From positions 740,001 through 804,000 of the forward strand of contig NW_024881574.1 in NCBI RefSeq assembly GCF_019059575.1: a DNA stretch of 64,000 nucleotides, given 5' to 3'. Below, piece after piece: positions 59,101-64,000 of the stretch. The position numbers were made by a program, and so were the translations under genes. Below the pieces are notes generated by a model that made no database searches, was not told the DNA's origin, and saw only the letters and a program-made list of their open reading frames with translations. The DNA comes from Amphibalanus amphitrite. Taxonomy: Eukaryota; Arthropoda; Thecostraca; Balanomorpha; Balanidae. How positions within the stretch are numbered: position 1 is the first letter of the stretch; each line of letters opens with the position of its first letter.

Positions 59101-60824
59101 TCTGATTGAGGCGGGGGCCGGATGCTTACTTTTATGAGCATAAAAATAAAGGACGGAAAACTTCCAAACGGAGGCAGCAAGATATCATAATATGTGCGGA
59201 TCTTCCCACTACATAGATGAGAGTCATAGTTGAAGCTTTGGTAGTGTTACTTTTAGCATAGAGGACTAGAGGTAAGTTAAATGCATGTTATGCGTTGAAA
59301 TTTCTGGGTAGTCACTACTCGGTAACGAGGAATTATAAGATTTTGTGGATGTATATTTTAGCAAGCCAGCCCCATCCTATCCAGTGGTACTCACCGATGG
59401 TGAACGTGTTGAAGATGGTACCGACGACAGCGAACAGCAGGATCGTTCCCAGGTTATCGAAGAACAGTCTGCAACATCCACATATTCGTGTCAGAGATCC
59501 CGCCCCCTCCGGCGATGGGTCTCCGCCCGCAGCCCGGAGGTCATTTCCGAGGGTCAAAGGTCAGACGAACGATCACACGACGTGACCTCAGAAATATCCC
59601 GCGGCATCTGCGAGGCTCCAATAGTGCGGGTCAGAGCCATTTTTCTCCTAACGGCTCTCTAAAGTCAGTATTGGCGATTGGGTCAAGAGGTCAGCGTAGA
59701 GATGCCAAGGTCGGTCGGTAACCGACATTGTGGAGCAGGCTACGCTGGGCAGCCTGGTCATCCTTTCATGTGCAAATTAGACAATTTGATGCACTATGGA
59801 CGGTTCGAAGACTGGCAATAATTTGCAGCTGGACACGAGTTAGTCGTATGATTATGCAAATGATGCTAGCATTGGTAAGCAACTCAACAGTGATTGATGA
59901 ATTCCTCGGTTGAACACAATCTACCTAGGACAAATTTTGACTGGATTTCATTGAATAGTCAATGAAAGCTGGTAACAAATCACGTCAGAAATTTACATGT
60001 TCTTGAACATAATTTACAGCTTACACCACGATCGAATTTTAATTAAGATAAAACAAAATTGCGGCGAGATGTTCTATTTTCCAGATAGTCATCCAACCAC
60101 GTCAATAGTACGGCCTTCGCCGAATCCTTTCAACTCTGCTCGCCGCCCATGATGTCCGTGTGATGAATCCCTTGTGCCACTGAAAGCCCATAACGCATCG
60201 CATCACAAAGCTGACTGAGATCAGAGCCATGAGAAACCCACCGAGCTCAGATCATGGATTGACAGCCCCCACTCGGTCCCAGACACGTTCGAAATTAATG
60301 ACGTCATAGACACCACACTGACAGTGAATGACGTCACGCCGCGGGTCACGGATGCATCTAATGGCAGCATCGCTCTAACCATCGGGCTCCCAGCCGATGA
60401 CGTCACACACGTTTGCGGATCTCATTCGCAGCGCTTTTGAGTCAGTTCCGGTCTAGTCTGACGTCAAACTCACTGTGCTTTGTGCGCCATCAAACATCCG
60501 TCACTTGATACAGAACCATTTGCAGCTGCCCTGTACCTTACAAATTAAAACGACACATCCTTATATCATTCACCAAACACCTAGGCAAAGGTAATCTTTC
60601 ATCATCTGTTGACCAGCTATCTCACCTGTTTGGCATGAAGTAGCCGGCGTCTAGGATGATCGGAGGCAGCATGAACAAGAAGAATGTGTCCGGGTCCAGG
60701 TGGTGGGCGGCTTCGACGTCTCCGAGACCTCCGAAGTAGAGGATGACGCCCACGATGATGCCGATGACGATCAGAAGGCACGACTCGGGAAACATGTGCG
60801 ACAGCTTCGGGAACATGTGAAAAC
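10702..60824 (-). CDS. Nhe2: Na+/H+ exchanger, Nhe2 (NHE2/NHE3) type, 15 exons, 5' end outside window
   Basis: Plasma-membrane antiporter of the SLC9/CPA1 family that exchanges external Na+ for internal H+ in pH and volume control. Exons, minus strand: 60824-60626, 59468-59395, 28693-28497, 26258-26104, 23046-22945, 20985-20768, 20026-19824, 18052-17892, 16093-15890, 15010-14872, 14536-14408, 13615-13540, 13196-13065, 11557-11396, 11114-10702. All junction phases agree, giving 853 residues plus stop. Family hallmarks are [12 protein letters not shown] (the inhibitor-sensitive segment), [31 protein letters not shown] with the essential Asp, and GGLRGAVAF. The cytoplasmic tail carries [11 protein letters not shown] and a C-terminus typical of arthropod Nhe2. 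The N-terminal signal/first membrane segment is missing because its exon lies beyond 64 kb. The intron between exons 59468-59395 and 28693-28497 is 30.7 kb and full of transposons. Family assignment is firm; the Nhe2 symbol follows the insect name for this subfamily. Confidence 0.95.
11160..11395. other. Pyrimidine-rich small intron
   Basis: Plus-strand CT-rich (minus-strand AG-rich) low-complexity stretch between the last two exchanger exons. The compositional bias opens long reading frames on both strands that are not genes. Confidence 0.7.
11396..11557 (-). CDS. Nhe2: Nhe2 exon 14 of window
   Basis: Encodes [37 protein letters not shown] and [18 protein letters not shown] and WIANE blocks are typical of arthropod Nhe2 tails. 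Acceptor TCCACAG|TC, donor ACTG|GTGAGA. Confidence 0.93.
11920..12965. mobile_element. piggyBac-like MITE, copy 1
   Basis: TTAA at 11920-11923 and 12962-12965 border an element that begins CCCTCGCCGG and ends CCGGCGAGGG. A TTAA target with CCC...GGG termini is the piggyBac signature. There is no transposase. It contains subterminal G-run/C-run blocks, many AGGTCA/TGACCT half-sites (for example 12246-12305), CRE-like TGACGTCA words and a central inverted pair (TCGAATGATA at about 12226, TATCATTCGA at about 12337). It lies in the intron between exchanger exons 13 and 14. Confidence 0.85.
13065..13196 (-). CDS. Nhe2: Nhe2 exon 13 of window
   Basis: Encodes [34 protein letters not shown] and VPDRSGSAL. 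Acceptor TCTCAG|AT, donor CTCA|GTGACG. Phases match both neighbours. Low complexity, tail region. Confidence 0.85.
13540..13615 (-). CDS. Nhe2: Nhe2 exon 12 of window
   Basis: 76 bp exon encoding [18 protein letters not shown] and [15 protein letters not shown] is a plausible phosphorylation-prone tail motif. Acceptor TTCGCAG|A, donor GACG|GTATGT. Confidence 0.85.
14408..14536 (-). CDS. Nhe2: Nhe2 exon 11 of window
   Basis: Encodes [18 protein letters not shown] and [19 protein letters not shown], a basic segment of the regulatory tail. Acceptor CCGCAG|C, donor CAGCGG|GTAAGA. The next intron (13616-14407) holds nothing recognised. Confidence 0.93.
14806..14826 (-). repeat. Intronic copy of the Nhe2 exon-10 3' end
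   Basis: The 21 bp here are identical to 14872-14892, the last 21 bp of the exon encoding HNNPRQR. The intronic copy is not followed by the same GTTAGT donor (GGTTGC instead), so it is probably a dead copy. Confidence 0.8.
14872..15010 (-). CDS. Nhe2: Nhe2 exon 10 of window
   Basis: Encodes [36 protein letters not shown] and HNNPRQR. Acceptor CGCCAG|G, donor CAGCGG|GTTAGT, phase 0. The last 21 bp are repeated exactly 66 bp downstream in the intron. Confidence 0.94.
15890..16093 (-). CDS. Nhe2: Nhe2 exon 9 of window
   Basis: Encodes [35 protein letters not shown] and [11 protein letters not shown]. Acceptor CTCAAG|G (AAG rather than CAG), donor AATTC|GTAAGT. The next intron (15011-15889) contains only short poly-T runs. 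Confidence 0.95.
16526..17600. mobile_element. piggyBac-like MITE, copy 2 (right end lost)
   Basis: Left end TTAG|CCCGCGCCGGG at 16526 (TTAA decayed to TTAG), then G-run/C-run and CTGCGGTTTTTCGC. The body is rich in AGGTCA/TGACCT and is the closest relative of copy 4 at 30.5-31.65 kb. The expected GGGCGCGGGTTAA terminus is absent near 17600, so the right end is truncated or diverged. Intron between exchanger exons 8 and 9. Confidence 0.75.
17892..18052 (-). CDS. Nhe2: Nhe2 exon 8 of window: start of cytoplasmic tail
   Basis: Encodes [36 protein letters not shown] and [15 protein letters not shown], the conserved membrane-proximal regulatory region. Acceptor CCGCAG|GGT, donor GATAT|GTGAGT. 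Confidence 0.96.
18739..18779 (-). repeat. Second intronic copy of the Nhe2 exon-7 3' end
   Basis: Minus-strand GCAGCTTCACTGTCTTCGTG followed by CAG matches the end of exon 7 (TTCACCGTCTTCGTGCAG) with one change. The following GCTCGC replaces the donor. It directly abuts the left TTAA of MITE copy 3. Confidence 0.7.
18780..19761. mobile_element. piggyBac-like MITE, copy 3
   Basis: TTAA 18780-18783 and 19758-19761, with perfect inverted ends CCCGCGCACCGACGGGG. 982 bp, no transposase. Central inverted pair (CATCGAATGATATA at about 19091; its complement at about 19171) brackets AGGTCA/TGACCT half-sites. In inverted orientation it is nearly the same sequence as copy 5 (36137-37150). Inserted between two exon-7-end copies in an exchanger intron. 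Confidence 0.88.
19781..19802 (-). repeat. First intronic copy of the Nhe2 exon-7 3' end with donor
   Basis: Minus-strand CTTCACCGTCTTCGTGCAG|GTGGGT repeats the last bases and the donor of exon 7, 43 bp downstream of the real donor (19824). Because 43 is not a multiple of three, use of this donor would frameshift the protein. Confidence 0.8.
19824..20026 (-). CDS. Nhe2: Nhe2 exon 7 of window: GGLRGAVAF motif
   Basis: Encodes [35 protein letters not shown] and [14 protein letters not shown]. Acceptor CCTCAG|GT, donor GTGCAG|GTGGGT in phase 0. The last roughly 20 bp plus donor are repeated twice in the next intron (see the two repeat entries). Reading through the first donor gives a frameshifted tail of about 20 residues. 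Confidence 0.96.
20768..20985 (-). CDS. Nhe2: Nhe2 exon 6 of window
   Basis: Encodes [43 protein letters not shown] and a further membrane segment ending LFRALG. Acceptor CCGCAG|C, donor CTCG|GTGAGG. The intron that follows (20027-20767) has no recognised feature. Confidence 0.95.
21234..21885. mobile_element. Harbinger-like non-autonomous element with internal tandem repeats
   Basis: Inverted ends CGGAGCGAGCGA...TCGCTCGCTCCG, flanked by TAA on both sides (21231-21233, 21886-21888). This agrees with the 3-bp TWA target duplication of PIF/Harbinger. Inside, a unit of about 127 bp starts near 21288, 21416 and 21542, each followed by GCACGTGCGCACGTGC-type palindromes containing CACGTG. No transposase. 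Located in the exchanger intron between exons 5 and 6. Confidence 0.65.
22500..22615 (+). repeat. Short tandem repeat, unit about 29 bp
   Basis: Four imperfect copies of a GGTACGATCGGTGAGGTCGG-type unit. Low-complexity open frames arise here on both strands and are not genes. Confidence 0.7.
22945..23046 (-). CDS. Nhe2: Nhe2 exon 5 of window
   Basis: 102 bp exon encoding [19 protein letters not shown] and [14 protein letters not shown]. Acceptor CGGCAG|G, donor TTAGC|GTGAGT. Confidence 0.95.
23047..24884. other. Exchanger intron, no gene recognised
   Basis: A short direct repeat AGCACTTATACCGTAT occurs near 23131 and 23181. A GC-rich stretch at 24420-24760 with CGACGACG/CAACGGTGACGACG repeats opens frames on both strands, without splice or domain support. 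Confidence 0.4.
24885..25866. mobile_element. Inverted-repeat element rich in GGGGCAA-CGCCCC motifs
   Basis: Inverted ends GTAGGGTAGCCTGGGGCAAG (24885) and the approximate complement at 25838-25866. Inside are repeated motifs of the forms GGGGCAAAACGCCCC and GGGGCGTTTTACCCC at about 25083, 25105, 25441, 25482 and 25838. No target duplication is obvious and there is no transposase, so it is an unclassified MITE. Confidence 0.65.
26104..26258 (-). CDS. Nhe2: Nhe2 exon 4 of window
   Basis: Encodes [16 protein letters not shown], then a hydrophobic segment through [15 protein letters not shown]. Acceptor TCCGCAG|GTG, donor CACCAG|GTGAG. The 2.2 kb intron before it (26259-28496) contains a short TGCACTG repeat near 27790-27830 and a CCCCTC run near 28042-28068, and no gene. 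Confidence 0.95.
28497..28693 (-). CDS. Nhe2: Nhe2 exon 3 of window: SAVDPVAV and GESLLND motifs
   Basis: Encodes [36 protein letters not shown] and [14 protein letters not shown], the most conserved transport-core motifs of the family, including the Asn-Asp pair. Acceptor TCCACAG|GC, donor TGTG|GTAAGT. It follows the 30.7 kb intron. Confidence 0.97.
29545..29700 (-). mobile_element. LINE 3' tail fragment
   Basis: On the minus strand the sequence reads GTGAATAAAGTATCTGTATC with three or four TATCTG units at the end. A polyadenylation-like signal followed by a short terminal tandem repeat is typical of non-LTR retrotransposon 3' ends. The coding part is absent (5' truncated). Confidence 0.5.
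30378..32350. mobile_element. Non-autonomous hAT-like element containing a nested MITE
   Basis: Termini CAGTGGTCGGCA and TGCCGACCCCTG (inverted), of the CAGGGGTCGGCAA class common in hAT elements. It is flanked by ATATAGGG (30370-30377) and CTATAGGG (32351-32358), an 8-bp target duplication with one mismatch. A piggyBac-like MITE sits inside. No transposase ORF. A degenerate relative is at about 2560-3205. Confidence 0.75.
30515..31654. mobile_element. piggyBac-like MITE, copy 4 (left end decayed)
   Basis: Right end GGGCGCGGG|TTAA at 31651-31654. The body aligns with copy 2 (CTGCGGTTTCTCGC, GCACATGTTGTGAAAATTTC). The left TTAA/CCC end is not recognisable. Nested within the hAT-like element 30378-32350. 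Confidence 0.7.
32359..34729. other. Intron sequence, no gene recognised
   Basis: No coding signal. One perfect 13-bp hairpin (GTATACAGAGGTC at 33587-33599, complement at 33608-33620, 8-nt loop) is followed by a further AGAGGTCT copy. Confidence 0.45.
36137..37150. mobile_element. piggyBac-like MITE, copy 5
   Basis: TTAA 36137-36140 and 37147-37150, inverted ends CCCGCGCACCGACGGGG. Near the left end, G-run CGGATATCCG C-run forms a perfect palindrome. The centre has the inverted pair CATCGAATGATATA/TATATCATTCGATG around dense AGGTCA/TGACCT sites (36765-36815). Nested in the 17 kb hAT-like element. Confidence 0.88.
37551..38010 (+). repeat. Minisatellite, unit about 18-20 bp (GGGCCTCCTCTCTACAGA)
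   Basis: More than twenty imperfect units. Each contains the palindrome CCTCTctacAGAGG, so single strands could form serial small hairpins. The second copy is 47722-48181. A small fragment of the same type is at about 35577-35612. The long open frame on the minus strand (RPSVERRPS repeats) is a by-product. Confidence 0.9.
38568..40325. mobile_element. Left fragment of 2.1 kb hAT-like element (duplicated copy)
   Basis: Begins with terminus CAGACATGTGCTTGGATCC, preceded by GTAACATC (38560-38567), and stops at the LINE junction. This is the duplicated left part of the element described at 48739-50855. It contains 55-60 bp tandem units (GGATCTATGATCCGAGTGG...). Confidence 0.85.
40453..42696 (-). 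pseudogene. LINE ORF2, 3' part: reverse transcriptase and C-terminal zinc motif
   Basis: Meaningful homology resumes at about 42618 ([19 protein letters not shown]). It continues with [25 protein letters not shown] (catalytic Asp), [17 protein letters not shown] and the [12 protein letters not shown] active site. The C-terminal domain holds a CX2CX8HX4C motif ([18 protein letters not shown]). The first roughly 26 codons of the open frame are an out-of-frame reading of upstream sequence. The RT core is complete apart from the segment lost between the entry motif and ISLLN. Confidence 0.88.
42606..44192 (-). pseudogene. LINE ORF2, 5' part: endonuclease and start of reverse transcriptase
   Basis: 528 codons. 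Apurinic-type endonuclease with NVRG, DTH at the usual ETH position (Asp instead of Glu, which I believe is normal in related aquatic-animal LINEs), GDWN, RLDFF and TDHNAV. Then the linker and the RT entry motif DKSPGPDGF. The frame ends prematurely at ISQKFLC, where an internal deletion joins out of frame to the RT. It begins 321 bp after ORF1. Confidence 0.88.
44514..46154 (-). CDS. LINE ORF1 protein
   Basis: 546 codons. The basic N-terminus (MGKKRKAGS) is followed by a helical, probably coiled-coil region (about residues 30-115, with [16 protein letters not shown]). A globular RNA-binding-like domain follows (about 115-245: LLFSGPAVL...[11 protein letters not shown]...[16 protein letters not shown]). 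The tail of about 290 residues is disordered and rich in Ser/Arg/Gly. The layout matches ORF1 proteins of L1/Tx1-clade LINEs, which chaperone the RNA in the ribonucleoprotein. The frame is open throughout, consistent with a recent insertion. Confidence 0.85.
   Translation of the reverse strand: MGKKRKAGSPLQQSQGGAGAEPDQRQSDLCAELKDFIVSENAKCVAAIKDTNERRIAAIEQSISFAMDSISTLAARQQSADWDILQLRRGTADMEARLQRLELQEDRVQQEKRLTCLLFSGPAVLNQNRREDAAELICALIHRYMQHDVERAQIRAAFRLKSGKIMMDFYSAAPGSDRDVMFRSKSKLKGSGLYISESLTPRRQALFQSLLQLKKEKAIFSVFTRSGNVLACKTRDSAPIRVSNEETVRQLSGARPPHQPEREHTQTNGRVSYLRRSADGPSQVRAQAETRTSPSLNPGTGDRDRGGELRGTPAARSGHSMEEGAGGAGVSPDDVTEDRSRRSSSSLLDCAREPVRQVRLLPPLQAASTADAAAVPTGNGVSGVTGTPGRDHRQPPGGMQSTPRDSVCSREADKDKESLTPAGDVAGDRSVATLSCESGGGESPMQTVSPATSEGAMGLSSRGGGLQREERTRRSGGNDGDLGASASAQGGTRAKEPARGRGSVKVSEQSLGSGPVEDRLSADVVRSSQPSRGPSGGSRDIREFFC
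46365..47321. mobile_element. piggyBac-like MITE, duplicated partial copy of copy 5
   Basis: Lacks the first 54 bp of the element because the duplication starts inside it. The right end GCGCGGG|TTAA (47318-47321) is intact. Confidence 0.88.
47722..48181 (+). repeat. Second copy of the GGGCCTCCTCTCTACAGA minisatellite
   Basis: Essentially identical to 37551-38010, with the same irregular units in the same order. The array was copied as part of the 4.1 kb duplication and was not expanded independently. Confidence 0.9.
48739..50855. mobile_element. 2.1 kb non-autonomous hAT-like element with GGATCTATGATC repeats
   Basis: Perfect inverted termini CAGACATGTGCTTGGATCC and complement, flanked on both sides by GTAACATC (48731-48738, 50856-50863), an exact 8-bp target duplication. 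Subterminal tandem units of 55-60 bp (TGGATCTATGATCCGAGTGG...CGACAAAAT) occur at both ends in the same orientation. AT-rich middle, no transposase. The LINE inserted at the base after 50494, equivalent to 40325. Confidence 0.85.
51470..51705. repeat. Second foldback element with AACCTAC core
   Basis: Arms GTAAAGCAG...AGGCG...GAGATGC (about 51470-51512) and an approximate inverted copy (about 51655-51705) enclose an imperfect ACCTACA/ACCTAAA array (51525-51650). Same design as 1318-1805, with different arm sequence. Confidence 0.5.
51863..54800. other. Intron sequence, no gene recognised
   Basis: No domain, splice-supported exon or clear repeat seen. Several open frames under 150 codons have no recognisable similarity or codon pattern. 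Confidence 0.4.
55223..55733. repeat. Large inverted repeat (about 225-bp arms, 55-bp loop)
   Basis: Left arm 55223-55445 (GCGTCTGGCTGCATTTGGTG...) is matched in inverted orientation by 55501-55733, at roughly 85-90% identity by eye. Weaker outer inverted similarity exists between about 54990-55040 and 56340-56400 (GAGGTTTTG-CCACATTTGAA), suggesting a larger foldback element of about 1.5 kb. Confidence 0.85.
56460..59394. other. Intron sequence, no gene recognised
   Basis: Scanned for exchanger exons and recognisable transposon proteins; none found. The exchanger exons on either side are already contiguous in protein, so no coding exon is missing here. Confidence 0.5.
59395..59468 (-). CDS. 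Nhe2: Nhe2 exon 2 of window
   Basis: 74 bp exon encoding [19 protein letters not shown] and NTFTI, continuous with the previous exon (NR|LFF). Acceptor TTGCAG|A, donor ATCG|GTGAGT. The 1.16 kb intron before it holds no recognised gene; several TGACGTCA palindromes occur at about 60300-60410. Confidence 0.95.
60626..60824 (-). CDS. Nhe2: Nhe2 exon 1 of window: first visible transmembrane segments
   Basis: Acceptor TCGCAG|GT, donor AACAG|GTGAG. Encodes [15 protein letters not shown], a membrane helix ([13 protein letters not shown]), then [19 protein letters not shown]. It starts in phase 1, so an upstream exon ending in G is required. None was found in 60.9-64 kb. Confidence 0.95.
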
Positions 60825-62376
60825 CTGCGAACGACGAGAGACAGTGAGGTTAGATAAATGAATCAGGCAGCTATCGAGCGCTGTAACAGAGGTAGGCATT
60901 TTGAAGGCCATTTCGGTGTTTCGTAAAAAAGGGGGCGGGTAAAAAAAAAGAGAATTTTAATGAAAGTGTGACTGTATCAGAACATCAGAAGCGTGTGTAT
61001 GAGTGTGTAGATGATAAGCTGAAGATAACATGTGGATCATGTTTTTAGACTTATGTAATTAAATGCTTACGGACAAAAAAGCAGGTGTAGTTAAATCAAT
61101 GCAAGATTTTTGGTCACATTAGAAACTTTCGTTGTTGTTTTTTTTTTTACCGCGAGAAACAGGCGGCCTGCAAGAATATTGATGTCCTTCGTGGCATTCT
61201 TCGGGCAATTATCGGAGAAATCTGGTTTGTGTGGAAAGAGTGGCACTTCATTGATGTCGCTTGGATAGTGGGTGCTGACTACTGAGTGCAGCACTATGGC
61301 ACCCCACATACCGCTCCATTTGACTTCAGGACTATCATCCACTTTACACATATCTTCATCGGCGATCAGTACTGTCAAAACGTGAGGTGTGAGCATTTGG
61401 ATTTCTGCCAGCAGAGCTCTCTCTGTTCGGAGCTCTTATACGGCCTTGGTTTGGACTACCAGATCTGCATAGCGTGTTCTTAGCTCTTATCACTCAATAA
61501 CTGAGGTGAGCAGCAGAGGAGATATCTACGAGTAGCAGTAAGGCTTCCTTGGCACGACACACTTCACGAAAGATTTTGGCTGCTGAAACAAAAAGTTTGT
61601 TGGGCCAATATCAACATTTATCTTTTATCATAATTCGGCGTGGTTGTTTTAGGTATCGTTTACAAGGACATGATCTATTTATAGAAACATGACAACATAC
61701 ACACTAAAACGCGCTGTAAATCTAAACAGTCGAGGCCACATCCACTGTGCAGAAACACCCCACCCCATCCACCATTTCCCACCCAACGGTGTTACGAAAG
61801 TCCCCACACAGAGAGCGACGAAGCATGATTGTCACCTTGCTCCTAATTCCAAATCACAAACAGCCCAGCTCCCAACATGCACTTTGATAGCTATCTACTT
61901 CGCCTTTGCCTATCTGTCGATCTCTCTCACGATGCACCAACAGGGAGATCAGCGCTCTGGAGCCAGACAAGTGCCTGAGACCGACCCTCTCGGGCGAGAC
62001 CAGCCACCGGACCGAGCTCTGTGAAATGTAGCCGAGCCTCGTGCATTGCCGGTGGTAGCGTGCCTCGGCGCCATGCACGGAAGGCCACGGCAGGCACGAC
62101 ATTCCGGCACCGCGGAAGGAACTATCCGCTGTCAGTTTTTTCTCTGGGGGAGAGAGTGGGGAGGAGAAGAAAAACAAGAGAGTGAGAGGGAGGGAGAGGG
62201 AGCGAAAGGGGGAAGAGAGAAAAAGGAATCGGAAGAGTGGTAGAGAAATACAAACGATACGTAACTAAAAAAGACGGAGTGAAAACAAAGAAGAGAAAGG
62301 AAAATAACACGAGAAAGAAGAAACTCGGAAACTCGAAAAGACAGAGGGAGAAGTGAAAGAAAGAGAGAGAGTGAGC
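60825..62376. other. Upstream intron of the exchanger gene, no exon recognised
   Basis: The missing N-terminal exchanger exon should encode a first hydrophobic segment ending in Lys-Ile before the GFHMFPK join. No such minus-strand reading with a donor is present, so it lies outside the window. Confidence 0.5.
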
Positions 62377-62516
<140 letters not shown>

Positions 62517-63419
62517 AGCACCAGTACGTGATCTGAAAAACTGCGCCCTTCAGCCAGCAACTGGTGCAGCTGGGCCATTAGAGCACCAACATTCGGCCTG
62601 AGGCGGTGACGGCGACGGCGAGGAAAATCAATAAAGGTTAACAAGGTCGACGTCCCACACGTGAAGCTTTTTACCGACTGGTAGCCTGAAGGTTAGAATT
62701 ATGAAGAAAGGTGCGCCATTCCAAGAAGATTGAAGAAAAATGTCCGTATAAGGGTAATAAGTAATGCATGTATTGAGTTAGATGTCTCATAGGCCGCTGC
62801 CCGCTGGAACTCGTTTGAGCTTTCCAGGGGTCCAGATTTATCGTGATTGCGCTGTTATTTGAATGTAAACAATTTTATTATTGATGTTGGCATATATTGA
62901 CCTAGGAGTATGCAGTATTTGTTTCTCTCTGGGCCAATGCATGAACAATAAACATATTTATTCATCAACAATAGGCATATCGTTCTCCCACTACAACCTA
63001 ATAATTAATGCCATGAGTAATAGTGTGTGCTGTATGTAATATTATGTATCAATGTAACTATGAAGTAATGGACTATGTAATAAGTGATGCCTTTTAATGA
63101 ATAGCCGCATGAATCGCTGCTGAATGCTGGCTGACCTTATTCCACGTACGTCAATAAAGCTGGACGTGGAAACTGGTGCGTGTATCTTGATTGCAGGATA
63201 CAATATTCACCTGAGTTCAATGCACATAGTAATTTCATTTAGAATGCGGAGAAGCGCAAAAAGTGTATTTTTGCTGCTTCGCTAAAGCCATATATAACAT
63301 ATCCATTCAGGGCTGTAGTCACGGCAACAAAGCAAGACAGTCTATTCTTTCGCAGGCGGTATGTGACGGGATGTAAAGACGTCAACTGTGTCCGTACCAT
63401 CTACTAACACTTACGTCAA

Positions 63420-64000
63420 TTAACCCGCGCCCCGCTGGGCTATTCAGCCATACGCGCCCTGCTGGGGGGGGGGGGCAGATTCTGCCCCCCCGTCTAACTT
63501 CCGAACCGATGGTCGTAGAAAGACGGGGAAAACGGCAATCGAAAGCTCTCAACAAGGCGGATCTTAAAAGCCCAATTTTTTTTGCTTAAGTAGGTCAGAG
63601 GTCAGGTCAAGGTCAGGTCAAGGGTACAAAATGCAAGTTTCTACAGTATCGGCCTTGCACCGTAGTTGCCGAAGAATGGACGGAGACTGATTGCCCAAAA
63701 CGTGTTCTTAGACTACCAAGACAATATTCGTTGCACACAATGTCATTCAAAGGTCAAGGTCAAGGTCAGGTCAGGTCAGGTCAGGTCACCAAAAACAAAA
63801 TATAGAAAAGGGCATGTGCGACACATGTTTTATGGGTCATTTTACTCATGGAATTCAATAGGCACACTCAATAAGTGATATGGACCACCTCTGGATGAAT
63901 TTCAGGTCGAGGTCAGGTCAAGGTCAGGTCAAGTGAGGTCAAATTTTGAAGTTGGTTGTTAAGGCCCAAAAAGGTATCTATCCGATGCAGTTTTTCACGG
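63420..64000. mobile_element. piggyBac-like MITE, copy 6, runs off the window
   Basis: TTAA 63420-63423 followed by CCCGCGCCCCGCTGGG, a G-run/C-run block, then a body with repeated AGGTCA direct repeats (63596-63622, 63750-63788, 63904-63940). The left end resembles the right end of copy 4. The right end is outside the window. Confidence 0.8.

Noticed and set aside
61091..61396. 101-residue minus-strand frame as the missing N-terminal exchanger exon
   Set aside because: No hydrophobic first segment, no Lys-Ile/Gly join and no matching donor phase.

Overview
This window is animal genomic DNA, most likely from an arthropod. Two spliced genes have GT-AG introns (one GC-AG candidate) of about 0.1 to 31 kb, and the non-coding DNA is densely packed with nested transposons. 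The ion exchanger resembles the plasma-membrane Nhe2 (NHE2/NHE3-type) proteins of insects and crustaceans. A crustacean would fit, but I cannot fix the species from sequence alone.

Left end (1-10.7 kb). After about 3.5 kb of repeats, a plus-strand gene for a C2H2 zinc-finger protein occupies 3573-7035 in four exons whose phases agree. It has one N-terminal finger, a His/Pro-rich linker and twelve C-terminal fingers. A GC-rich region of about 2.7 kb, probably its 3' UTR, follows. The gene converges on a minus-strand gene.

Main gene (10.7-60.8 kb, minus strand). Fifteen consecutive exons of an Nhe2-type Na+/H+ exchanger can be assembled from 60824 down to the stop at 10702. Every intron phase agrees, giving 853 residues. 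The 5' exon or exons lie beyond the right edge. Two exons have extra copies of their own 3' ends in the downstream intron.

Introns as a transposon archive. At least six sites carry copies of a non-autonomous piggyBac-like family (TTAA targets, CCC...GGG ends). These are loaded with AGGTCA/TGACCT sites, the half-site recognised by nuclear hormone receptors. Also present are a Harbinger-like element, a GGGGCAA-rich inverted-repeat element, two foldback elements with an AACCTAC core, a 220-bp-arm hairpin and several hAT-like elements with readable 8-bp target duplications. The most striking region is 34.7-51.9 kb, inside the 30.7 kb intron. A hAT-like element with an exact 8-bp target duplication (GAAATAAG) has grown to 17.1 kb by nested insertions. 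Inside it, a full-length but ORF2-damaged L1/Tx1-type LINE (40326-46364) is flanked by two almost identical direct copies of a 4.1 kb segment. The geometry is that of a target-site duplication, but hundreds of times too long. This looks like a retrotransposition-coupled tandem duplication.

Right end (60.8-64 kb). Intron or upstream sequence with a long GA microsatellite, and one more piggyBac-like copy running off the window.
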